Positions 52,314-60,700 of a stretch of 64,000 bases of DNA are shown in pieces. The stretch comes from Pseudomonas sp. CCC3.1 (GTDB lineage Bacteria > Pseudomonadota > Gammaproteobacteria > Pseudomonadales > Pseudomonadaceae): NCBI RefSeq assembly GCF_034347405.1, contig NZ_CP133778.1, positions 186,001-250,000 of the forward strand. The letters run 5' to 3'. How positions within the stretch are numbered: the first letter of the stretch is position 1; the number at the start of each line of letters is the position of its first letter. The position numbers and the translations under genes were made by a program. The notes beneath the pieces were generated by a model, which saw only the letters and a program-made list of their open reading frames with translations, had not been told where the DNA came from and searched no databases.

Positions 52314-54380
52314 ATGAATAATAAAAATAGCCTGCTACGCCACCTCCCGTGGCTGGTGCTGGCAATTGTAGGAGCCTGCGCCCTTGGCGTAGTGGCGTTA
52401 CGCCGGGGTGAGGCGATCAACGCGTTGTGGATTGTGGTCGCTGCGGTGGCTATCTATCTGGTCGCTTATCGTTATTACAGTCTGTTTATTGCTAACCATG
52501 TGATGCAACTGGACCCGCGTCGGGCAACCCCGGCGGTGATCAATAACGACGGTCTGGACTACGTGCCGACCAACAAACACATTCTTTTCGGACACCACTT
52601 TGCCGCTATCGCCGGTGCTGGCCCTCTGGTCGGCCCGGTACTGGCTGCGCAAATGGGCTACCTGCCCGGCACACTGTGGCTGATAGCCGGTGTGGTACTG
52701 GCGGGCGCGGTTCAAGACTTCATGGTCTTGTTCATGTCTACACGTCGCAACGGTCGCTCTTTGGGCGACATGGTGCGCGAAGAAATGGGCAAGGTGCCGG
52801 GCACTATCGCGCTGTTTGGCTGCTTCCTGATCATGATCATCATCCTCGCGGTGCTGGCGCTGATCGTGGTCAAAGCCTTGGCCGAGAGCCCATGGGGCAT
52901 GTTCACCGTGATGGCGACCATCCCGATTGCGATGTTCATGGGCGTTTACATGCGCTACATCCGCCCGGGCCGTATCGGCGAGATTTCGGTCATCGGTGTA
53001 CTGCTGTTGCTCGGTTCGATCTGGCTGGGCGGGGTTATTGCAGCAAGCCCTGAGTGGGCGCCTGTGTTCACCTTCACCGGTGTGCAAATCACCTGGATGC
53101 TGATCGGCTACGGCTTTGTGGCAGCGGTACTGCCGGTGTGGCTGGTACTTGCGCCGCGTGACTACCTGTCAACTTTCCTGAAAATCGGCACCATCATTGC
53201 GCTGGCTATCGGCATTCTGATCACCATGCCCGAGCTGAAAATGCCGGCCGTGACTCAGTTCATCGACGGCAACGGCCCTGTGTGGAAAGGCGGTCTGTTC
53301 CCGTTCCTGTTCATCACCATTGCCTGCGGCGCGGTCTCGGGTTTCCACGCCCTGATCTCCTCGGGTACGACCCCTAAACTGCTGGATAACGAAAGCAACG
53401 CCCGTTACATCGGTTACGGCGGCATGCTGATGGAGTCCTTCGTGGCCATCATGGCAATGGTTGCCGCTTCGGTGATCGAGCCGGGTGTGTACTTCGCCAT
53501 GAACAGCCCGGCGGCCATCGTCGGCGGTGACGTGGTGACGGTTGCGCAAACCGTCACCAGTTGGGGCTTTGCCATTACCCCGGACCAACTGACAGCCTTG
53601 GCCAAAGACATCGGTGAAACCACCGTACTGGCCCGTGCTGGCGGCGCGCCCACACTGGCGGTGGGTATCGCGCAGATCCTGCACCACGTGTTGCCGGGCG
53701 AAAACACCATGGCGTTCTGGTACCACTTCGCCATTTTGTTTGAAGCCCTGTTCATCCTGACCGCTGTAGACGCCGGTACCCGTGCCGGTCGCTTCATGCT
53801 GCAAGACCTGCTGGGCAGCTTCGTGCCTGCGCTCAAGCGTACCGAGTCGTGGCCTGCCAACCTGATCGCAACCGCAGGCTGCGTGGCGATGTGGGGTTAC
53901 TTGCTGTACCAAGGCGTTATCGACCCACTGGGCGGCATCAACACCTTGTGGCCGCTGTTCGGTATCTCTAACCAGATGCTGGCGGGTATCGCGCTGATGC
54001 TGGCGACCGTTGTGCTGATCAAAATGAAGCGTCAACGCTACATCTGGGTGACCATGCTGCCAGCCGTCTGGTTGCTGATCTGCACCACCACCGCAGGCTT
54101 CATCAAGCTGTTCGATGCTAACCCGGCTGTCGGCTTCCTGGCCCTGGCCAAAAAATACAGCACGGCGCTGGATGCGGGCCAAGTGATTGCCCCGGCGAAA
54201 AACATCGACCAGATGCAACACGTGATCATCAACGCGTACACCAACGCGGGCCTGACCGTGCTGTTCCTGTTCGTGGTGTTCAGCATCCTGTTCTATGCGC
54301 TCAAAGTCGGCATTGCTGCTTGGGGTAAAAAAGAACGTACGGACAAAGAAGCGCCATACCAAGCCATGCCGGATGCGTGA
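52314..54380 (+). CDS. cstA: Carbon starvation protein CstA (pyruvate/peptide transporter family)
   Basis: The 688-residue protein starts MNNKNSLLRHLPWLVLAIVGACALGVVALRRGE and has membrane segments throughout. The blocks HILFGHHFAAIAGAGPLVGPVLAAQMGYLPG and LWPLFGISNQMLAGIALML are diagnostic for CstA, a transporter of pyruvate or peptides induced by carbon starvation. An exact Hfq/Crc motif overlaps the first codons. ybdD follows after 15 bp. Confidence 0.93.
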   Translation: MNNKNSLLRHLPWLVLAIVGACALGVVALRRGEAINALWIVVAAVAIYLVAYRYYSLFIANHVMQLDPRRATPAVINNDGLDYVPTNKHILFGHHFAAIAGAGPLVGPVLAAQMGYLPGTLWLIAGVVLAGAVQDFMVLFMSTRRNGRSLGDMVREEMGKVPGTIALFGCFLIMIIILAVLALIVVKALAESPWGMFTVMATIPIAMFMGVYMRYIRPGRIGEISVIGVLLLLGSIWLGGVIAASPEWAPVFTFTGVQITWMLIGYGFVAAVLPVWLVLAPRDYLSTFLKIGTIIALAIGILITMPELKMPAVTQFIDGNGPVWKGGLFPFLFITIACGAVSGFHALISSGTTPKLLDNESNARYIGYGGMLMESFVAIMAMVAASVIEPGVYFAMNSPAAIVGGDVVTVAQTVTSWGFAITPDQLTALAKDIGETTVLARAGGAPTLAVGIAQILHHVLPGENTMAFWYHFAILFEALFILTAVDAGTRAGRFMLQDLLGSFVPALKRTESWPANLIATAGCVAMWGYLLYQGVIDPLGGINTLWPLFGISNQMLAGIALMLATVVLIKMKRQRYIWVTMLPAVWLLICTTTAGFIKLFDANPAVGFLALAKKYSTALDAGQVIAPAKNIDQMQHVIINAYTNAGLTVLFLFVVFSILFYALKVGIAAWGKKERTDKEAPYQAMPDA
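52317..52324 (+). promoter_or_regulatory. Hfq/Crc AANAANAA motif in the first codons of cstA
   Basis: AATAATAA directly follows the ATG (codons 2-4). This position fits translation repression by Hfq/Crc, as found for Pseudomonas nutrient transporters. Confidence 0.5.
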
Positions 54381-54395
54381 TAGAGGATTGCAACC

Positions 54396-54593
54396 ATGTT
54401 CAATGACCTGAGTCGCCTCGGTAAATACCTCGGTCAGGCCGCGCGCCTGATGGTCGGCATGCCCGACTACGACAACTACGTCGAGCATATGCAAACCAAA
54501 CACCCGGACAAGCCGGTAATGAGCTACGAGGCGTTCTTTCGAGAGCGCCAGGAAGCCCGTTATGGCGGCAAGGGCGGGCCCAAGTGCTGTTAA
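54396..54593 (+). CDS. YbdD/YjiX family protein
   Basis: A 65-residue protein (MFNDLSRLGKYLGQAARLMVGMPDYDNYVEHMQTKHPDKPVMSYEAFFRERQEARYGG) matching the YbdD/YjiX family. The gene regularly follows cstA and its product is thought to assist the transporter. CIRC: the stop of cstA is 15 bp before ATG 54396. The end is GPKCC. Confidence 0.9.
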   Translation: MFNDLSRLGKYLGQAARLMVGMPDYDNYVEHMQTKHPDKPVMSYEAFFRERQEARYGGKGGPKCC

Positions 54594-54606
54594 ATGGCTA
54601 GACCTC

Positions 54607-54674
54607 TGTAGGAGCGAGCTTGTCTCGCGATCTTTTGAACCTTGAAAAGATCGCGAGGCGAGCTCGCTCCTACA
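54607..54674. repeat. REP-type inverted pair (GAGCGAGCTTGCC family)
   Basis: TGTAGGAGCGAGCTTGTCTC with the inverse ending CTCGCTCCTACA; it lies between ybdD and the GTPase gene, within the upstream extension that would otherwise lengthen the GTPase frame. Confidence 0.9.
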
Positions 54675-54710
54675 GTTGTTTTTGCGCTCCCTCTTTCAAG
54701 GAGACCCTGC

Positions 54711-55679
54711 ATGTCATCGCCCATCCCCGTCACCATCCTCAGTGGATTCCTTGGTGCCGGCAAAACCACCTTGCTGCGCTACCTGCTCAAGGCCGAACAC
54801 GGGCTGAAAATTGCCGTGATCGAAAACGAATTCAGCGACGCCGGCATCGACACCCAATTGCTGGGTGACGAGCCGGTGCAAGTCATGACCCTGGCCAATG
54901 GCTGCGTGTGCTGCACCATTCACACCGACCTGACCAAAGCCCTGTATTTGCTGCTTGAACGGCTGGACAGCGGCGAAATCGCTTTCGACCGCTTAGTCAT
55001 CGAGTGCACGGGCCTGGCCGACCCGGCTCCGGTCGCACAAACCTTCTTTATTGATGAAGAACTGCGCGAGCGCTATCTGCTCGACGGCATCATCACCCTC
55101 GTCGATGCTGCCCACGCTGACGTGCACTTGAGCCAAACGATTGCCCAGGCGCAGATTGGCTTTGCTGACCGGCTGTTGGTGAGCAAGCGTGATTTGGTGG
55201 ACGACGCCACGTTTGATGCGCTGAGCGAGCGCCTGACCCGCATCAACCGCCGCGCGCCGATTTGCGTAGTTGAACACGGCAAAATCGATCTGGCTGAACT
55301 GCTCGATGTACGCGGGTTTAACTTGAATGCGGATTTTGGCGGTGGCTTGAGCTTGCGCCCGGTGCAGCCAGCGGCCTCGGTTGACCGTATCTCCAGCCTA
55401 GTGCTGCGTACCGACAAACCGTTGGATATCGACAGCCTCAGCGCATTCATGAACGACCTGTTGGAAGACCATGGCAAGCAACTGCTGCGCTACAAAGGCG
55501 TGCTGAACATCGCAGGCGAAGAGCGCCGATTGGTGTTTCAGGGCGTACTCAAACTGTACGGCTTTGACTGGGACACCGAATGGGCAGAAGGCGAGTCCCG
55601 TGAAAGCGTGATGGTGTTTATTGCCGATGATTTGCCCGAGGCCAAGATTCGCGAAGGGTTTGCGCAACTGACCCTTTAA
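54711..55679 (+). CDS. yjiA: COG0523 (CobW/YjiA family) GTPase, zinc/metal chaperone type
   Basis: A 322-residue G3E GTPase: Walker A SGFLGAGKTTLLRYLL, the metal motif GCVCC (NGCVCCTIHTDL), Walker B region ECTGLADP, and the C-terminal CobW domain. It is thought to pass metal, probably zinc, to client proteins using GTP. ATG 54711 has AAGGAG seven bases upstream; a longer frame from 54642 lies in the REP and is rejected. A Cys-rich micro-frame begins 14 bp after the stop. Confidence 0.92.
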   Translation: MSSPIPVTILSGFLGAGKTTLLRYLLKAEHGLKIAVIENEFSDAGIDTQLLGDEPVQVMTLANGCVCCTIHTDLTKALYLLLERLDSGEIAFDRLVIECTGLADPAPVAQTFFIDEELRERYLLDGIITLVDAAHADVHLSQTIAQAQIGFADRLLVSKRDLVDDATFDALSERLTRINRRAPICVVEHGKIDLAELLDVRGFNLNADFGGGLSLRPVQPAASVDRISSLVLRTDKPLDIDSLSAFMNDLLEDHGKQLLRYKGVLNIAGEERRLVFQGVLKLYGFDWDTEWAEGESRESVMVFIADDLPEAKIREGFAQLTL

Positions 55680-55693
55680 TACAGAGGGTGTGT

Positions 55694-55798
55694 ATGCCCA
55701 CGAAATTGCGGGATGTTTCGCACAGCTTTGCCAATTGTTGCGGTTGTGGCGCCTGCGATCTGCTCAACGTCTTGGGCTGGCGCTTACAGCCGAGCTAA
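55694..55798 (+). CDS. Possible Cys-rich micro-protein (34 aa) after the GTPase
   Basis: From ATG 55694 the frame gives MPTKLRDVSHSFANCCGCGA then CDLLNVLGWRLQPS, with AGAGGG five bases before the ATG. The CCGCGAC segment could bind metal, which would fit the neighbouring metal chaperone. It is short and unsupported by a known family, so it may be a chance frame or remnant. Confidence 0.3.
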   Translation: MPTKLRDVSHSFANCCGCGACDLLNVLGWRLQPS

Positions 55799-55807
55799 CC
55801 CGCAAAC

Positions 55808-56098
55808 TTATGAATGTGCTGGCTGTGCGTGCAATTCCACGCCCATTGCACGCATGACTTTCACCACTGTGTCGAAGCGAGGCTTGGCCCCAGGGGCGAA
55901 GGCCTTGTACAAGCTGGCACGACCGAGGCCGGAGTCTTTGGCGATTTGCGCCATACCTCGGGCCTTGGCTACATAACCAACGGCACGAATCAGTTCATCG
56001 GTATCGCCATCAGCAAGTACCTGGGACAGGTACTTGCTGATCGCTTCATCAGTATCGAGTAGCGCCGCCATGTCGAACGCAATAGGGGTGTTAGGCAT
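55808..56098 (-). CDS. Orphan addiction-module antitoxin (HigA/COG3636-like)
   Basis: A 96-residue protein with a helix-turn-helix (ALVYVAKARG-type: VGYVAKARGMAQIAKDSGLGRASLYKAFAPGAKPRFDTVVKVMRAMGVEL) typical of COG3636/TIGR02684 antitoxins. AGGAGG precedes ATG 56098. The usual RelE-like toxin gene should lie directly upstream, but only an 18-codon frame is there. So the antitoxin stands without a toxin in this copy. Confidence 0.85.
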   Translation of the reverse strand: MPNTPIAFDMAALLDTDEAISKYLSQVLADGDTDELIRAVGYVAKARGMAQIAKDSGLGRASLYKAFAPGAKPRFDTVVKVMRAMGVELHAQPAHS

Positions 56099-56099
56099 C

Positions 56100-56156
56100 T
56101 CAGACCTCCTTAGCCATCGACGCAAAGTATTTCGTTTGCTGGATGATGTAATTCAT
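56100..56156 (-). pseudogene. Remnant of the cognate RelE-like toxin (18 codons)
   Basis: The frame from ATG 56156 reads MNYIIQQTKYFASMAKEV then stops over the antitoxin ribosome site. The first 14 residues look like the start of a TIGR02683-type toxin and the last four like its end, as if the middle were deleted. A promoter (-35 TTGCCA, -10 TACATT) lies just upstream. It could also be only a leader peptide. Confidence 0.4.
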
Positions 56157-56163
56157 TGTTATG

Positions 56164-56191
56164 AATGTATCCGTACGGAGACAGATGGCAA
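56164..56191 (-). promoter_or_regulatory. Sigma70-type promoter for the antitoxin
   Basis: On the reverse strand TTGCCA (56191-56186) and TACATT (56169-56164) are 16 bases apart. The -10 is only seven bases upstream of the ATG of the remnant toxin frame, so the transcript would start close to or at it. Confidence 0.5.
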
Positions 56192-56236
56192 GTCTACACG
56201 GCTTCGTACTCCAGAGAACTCCGGCTGTCGTTTTAC

Positions 56237-56303
56237 TGTAGGAGCGAGCTTGCCTCGCGATCTTTTGATCTTTAAAAGATCGCGAGGCAAGCTCGCTCCT
56301 ACA
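56237..56303. repeat. REP-type inverted pair (GAGCGAGCTTGCC family)
   Basis: TGTAGGAGCGAGCTTGCCTC, CGATCTTTTGATCTTTAAAAGATCG, and the inverse ending CTCCTACA. It lies between the antitoxin promoter and the glyA terminator. Confidence 0.92.
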
Positions 56304-56317
56304 GAGGGGGCGCCCAC

Positions 56318-56348
56318 AAAAAAGCCCGGCTCAAGAGCCGGGCTTTTT
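56318..56348 (-). terminator. Terminator of glyA
   Basis: A-run, GCCCGGCTC, two-base loop, GAGCCGGGC and a T-run. On the reverse strand it follows the glyA stop by about 16 bases and gives a strong U-run. Confidence 0.9.
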
Positions 56349-56364
56349 GTTCAGCTATTTACAC

Positions 56365-57618
56365 TCAGTTGCCGTAAACAGGCAGCTTTTTGCAGATGGC
56401 TTTTACTTTCTCGCGAACTGCATCAATCACGGCTTCGTTGTTGATGTCGTCCAGGATGTCGCAGATCCAGCCAGCCAGTTCACGGCATTCTTCAACTTTG
56501 AAGCCGCGCGTGGTCACAGCCGGAGTACCGAAGCGCAGACCCGAGGTGACGAACGGGGAGCGTGGGTCGTTTGGCACGGAGTTTTTGTTCACGGTGATGA
56601 AGGCTTTGCCCAGAGCGGCGTCAGCATCTTTACCGGAGATGTCTTGCTTGATCAGCGACAGCAGGAACAGGTGGTTTTCAGTACCGCCCGATACCACGTC
56701 AAAACCACGCTCGATGAACACCGAGGCCATGGCTTGGGCGTTTTTCACCACTTGTTGCTGGTAAGCCTTGAACTCAGGTTGCAGGGCTTCTTTGAAGCAC
56801 ACGGCCTTGCCGGCGATGACGTGTTCCAGCGGGCCGCCTTGCGAACCTGGGAAAACAGCCGAGTTCAGCTTTTTCTCGATGTCGGCGTTGGCTTTGGCCA
56901 GGATCAGGCCGCCGCGTGGGCCGCGCAGGGTTTTGTGCGTGGTGGTGGTGACCACGTCAGCAAATGGAACCGGGTTCGGGTAAACACCCGCTGCTACCAG
57001 ACCGGCTACGTGAGCCATGTCGACGAACAGGTAAGCGCCCACTTTGTCTGCGATCGCGCGGAAACGTGGGAAGTCCAGGATCTGCGAGTAGGCAGAGAAA
57101 CCGGCCACGATCATTTTTGGCTTGTGTTCAACTGCCAGGCGCTCAACTTCGTCGTAGTCGATCAGGCCGTTGGCGTCGATGCCGTATTGAATCGCGTTGT
57201 ACAGTTTGCCCGAGGACGAAACGCTGGCGCCGTGGGTCAAGTGACCGCCGTGGGCCAAGCTCATGCCCAGGATGGTGTCGCCCGCCGACAGCAGGGCCAG
57301 GTAAACGGCGCTGTTGGCTTGCGAGCCGGCGTGCGGTTGAACGTTGGCGTAATCGGCGCCGAACAGTTCTTTGGCACGGTCGATAGCCAGTTGCTCAACC
57401 ACGTCGACGTATTCGCAGCCGCCGTAGTAACGCTTGCCTGGGTAGCCTTCCGCGTATTTGTTGGTCAGTACCGAGCCTTGAGCTTCCATCACCGCAGGGC
57501 TGGTGTAGTTTTCCGAAGCGATCAGCTCGATGTGTTCTTCCTGGCGCTGAGCTTCTTGCTCCATGGCGGCAAAAAGGTCGGCGTCGAACTTGGCAAGTGT
57601 CAAATCACGGCTGAACAT
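56365..57618 (-). CDS. glyA: Serine hydroxymethyltransferase GlyA
   Basis: The 417-residue PLP enzyme has HIELIASENYTSPAVMEAQGS, YAEGYPGKRYYGGCEYVD, the PLP Lys in VVTTTTHKTLRGPRGG, and HAGSQANSAVY. It converts serine and tetrahydrofolate to glycine and methylene-tetrahydrofolate. ATG 57618 has GAGGA six bases upstream; the longer frame from 57630 is not needed. It follows morA on the same strand after about 90 bp. Confidence 0.95.
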   Translation of the reverse strand: MFSRDLTLAKFDADLFAAMEQEAQRQEEHIELIASENYTSPAVMEAQGSVLTNKYAEGYPGKRYYGGCEYVDVVEQLAIDRAKELFGADYANVQPHAGSQANSAVYLALLSAGDTILGMSLAHGGHLTHGASVSSSGKLYNAIQYGIDANGLIDYDEVERLAVEHKPKMIVAGFSAYSQILDFPRFRAIADKVGAYLFVDMAHVAGLVAAGVYPNPVPFADVVTTTTHKTLRGPRGGLILAKANADIEKKLNSAVFPGSQGGPLEHVIAGKAVCFKEALQPEFKAYQQQVVKNAQAMASVFIERGFDVVSGGTENHLFLLSLIKQDISGKDADAALGKAFITVNKNSVPNDPRSPFVTSGLRFGTPAVTTRGFKVEECRELAGWICDILDDINNEAVIDAVREKVKAICKKLPVYGN

Positions 57619-57709
57619 GGCGGTCCTCAAGGATCGGGGGCAGAAAAGGAGGGCATTCTAACCCAATGGGTTTTATCTGGCATATGAAAGCGATTCACGG
57701 CGTTCGTGA

Positions 57710-60700
57710 TTAAGTTGCAAGCTTGAATCCATACGCCTGCAATTGCTTGACCAGCAAGTGCGCAGGCATGGGGCGCCCGAACAGGTAACCCTGTACTTCG
57801 TCGCAACCGTGCTCGCGCAAGAACTCAAGCTGTTCGTGGGTCTCCACGCCTTCGGCGATAACCGCCAGGTTCAAGCTGTGGGCCATCGCAATAATGGCGC
57901 GGACAATTTGCGCGTCTTGCTCGCCTGCGGGCAGGCCGTCGACAAACGTGCGGTCGATTTTGAGCACGTCAATCGGGAACTGTTTGAGGTAGTTGAGCGA
58001 CGAATAGCCGGTGCCAAAGTCGTCGACGGCAATGCTCAGGCCCAGGTTTTTCAGGCTGGCCAAAATTTGCAGCGCTTCGCTGACTTCGCGCATCAGGATG
58101 CTTTCGGTCAGTTCCAGCTCAAGACACGCTGGGGACACCCCGGTTTCCTTGAGGATATTGGCAATCCGGGTGCCGAGCTGGCCGTCCGAGAATTGGCGCG
58201 CCGAAATGTTGACCGACACTTTGGGCACGCGCACTTTTGCTTGATGCCAGCGCTTGAGCTGGCGGCAAGACTCAGCGAGCACCCAGTCGCCCACATCCAC
58301 CACCAGCCCCAACTCTTCCAGTACCGGGATGAAGTCGCCGGGCGGCACCAGCCCGCGACGCGGATGGTTCCAGCGCAGCAGCGCTTCAACGCCTGTGAGG
58401 CGTTTGCCGTCGCCACTGAATTGCGGCTGGTAATAAAGGATGAACTCTTGCTGTTCCAGGGCATGGCGCAGGTCGCTTTCGAGCTCCAGACGCTCCAGCG
58501 CGCTGGCGTTCATATCCGCCTGGTAGAACTGGAAGTTGTTTTTGCCGCGCTCTTTGGCGTGATACATCGCGGTGTCGGCGTTTTTCATCAGTTGGCTGAG
58601 CTCGTTGCCGTCTTGCGGGCTCAAGGCGATGCCGATGCTGGCGGTGACGAAAAACTCGCGGTTTTCGAGGACGAACGGCTGCACCAGACTGGCGAGGATT
58701 TGTTCTGCCACGCCGACCGCCTGGTTCAGCGCCATGACGCGGGTAGCCCGTGGCTGCAAGAGCAAGGTGAATTCATCGCCGCCCATGCGCGCCACGGTGT
58801 CGTCGTCATCGACGCAGGCCAGCAGGCGTGTGGCCATGTCTTTGAGCATGCGGTCGCCCGCTGCGTGGCCCAATGAGTCGTTGATCGGCTTGAAGCGGTC
58901 AAGGTCGAGGAACATCAGCACCACCCACGACTTGTTCCGCTCGCCTTGTTGCAGCGCGGTGTGCAGGCGGTCCTGGAACAATGTGCGGTTGGGCAGGTGG
59001 GTCAGGGCGTCGTAGTAGGCCAGGCGGTGGATCCGCTGTTCGCTGGCCTTGCGTTCGCTGATGTCGCTGAAGAAGCACACGTAGCTGGCCAGATCGCCTT
59101 CGTCATCGAACACGGCGGTGATGCCGACCCAGGCCGGGTAGTGCTCGCCATTGCGTCGCTTGAGCCAGACTTCGCCTTCCCACGAGTTGTGCTGGTTGAG
59201 TTGTTTGATCACGTACTGCAAGTGCGCCTGCTGTTGCTCATCCACGGTCAGCAGGCTCGGTAACTGGTCGAGCACCTGAGACACGGCGTATCCGCTGACC
59301 CGACTAAAGGCTTCGTTGGCTTGCACGATGTAACCGGCCGGGTCGGTGATCAAAATTGCTGAGGTGGAGTGTTCAAACACTGTCGCGGCCATGCGCAGGT
59401 CTTTCTCGGCGCTGCGCTGCTGGCTGATGTCGCGGGCAACGCCCAGAATGCCTTCGAATTTATCGTGCTCATCCCACACCAGTACCAGACGCAGCTCGAT
59501 CGGGATTTTGCGCCCGTCAGCGCGCAAACAGTCGAGCAGGAACAAGTGGGTTTTCACTTGCCCGCGCAAGGCCGCCAGTTGTTCCGGGTGCTCCAGTGCG
59601 GCACTGACTTTGTCCATCAGGCTGTAGATGCCTGTCAGTTGCAGCGGGTTGGCAATGGTCGAGCGCCAGCCGTTGCTGAACACCCAGGCCGGGTCGTAAC
59701 CCAGAACCGTTTGCACCGAGGGGCTGACGTAGTTGAGCTGCAAGTCGCTGTCGGTGGAGAAAATCACGTCGCTGATGCTTTCGGCCAGCATCCGGTAGCG
59801 GTGTTCGCTGTCGCGCAACGATTCGCTGGCTTCGATTTGATCGGTGATGTCTTTGGCCACCCCGACAATGCGCGTGACTTGATCGCCCGTGCCGCGGGCC
59901 AAGGCTTGTTCGCGAATATCAAAACGCCGCCATACGCCACTGTGGTGCCGGAAACGCAGTTGGCATCCCAGGCCTTGCGCATAGCCACTGTTGAGCTGTT
60001 GCTTGCGCAGGCGGTGATAGTGCTCGGCGTCTTCGGGGTGAAGCAGAAGCTCCCAGAAGTAGGGCCCCATTTGCTTCAATTCAGCGACGTTGTAGCCCAG
60101 GGTTTGCCCCAGGTGGTGGTTGCTGAAAATCATCCGCTGGCTGATCACATCTTGCACATAGAGGTGGTCGGGCACGGTGCGCACCACATCTGACCAAAAG
60201 CTTTCGCGCTCTTGCAGTGACAGTTCGATCAGCTTGCGGCTGGTGATGTCGCTGATGCTCAAAATGACGGCGTGATAGTCCTGCAGATCGTCGGGCAGAC
60301 GCAGCACCAGCCATAAATGCTGGTCATGACCCTGGGTGTCGGTGAGCTTTATTTCCAGTTCGAGCTGTTGCTGCTGATTAAGCACGGCTTCGACCAGCTG
60401 ATAGCCAATCGCCGAGCTATTGGCCGGGCAGCCGTTGATCAGTTTCTGCCAGGCTTCTTCACCGCTGCTGACGCCCAGCAGGTGCAAGGCGACCTGGTTC
60501 ACTTCGGTCACACGCAGTTGTTCAAGCAAGGCGCGACGCTGCTCGGGGTTGTTGTCCAGCCAGTGTTTGAGCGTGTCGCTGTCTTGCAGTTTTTCGCGCT
60601 CAAGAAACCCTGGCAGGCTTGATAGATCGAGTACGCACAGCGCGACCCCGGTGCCTTCGAAAATGTCGTGATAGCGCCGACGCCCTTCGTGCAACTGACG

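Noticed and set aside
53169..54503. 444-codon reverse frame across cstA
   Set aside because: His-rich low-complexity shadow of a membrane-protein gene.
3560..56303. Repeated GAGCGAGCTTGCC hairpins as a possible CRISPR or IS ends
   Set aside because: They are dispersed inverted pairs without spacers or a transposase; typical REP elements.
56347..57687. 446-codon forward frame across glyA
   Set aside because: Shadow of glyA; composition and motifs belong to the reverse strand.
57743..58876. 377-codon forward frame across morA
   Set aside because: Shadow of the GGDEF-EAL region.
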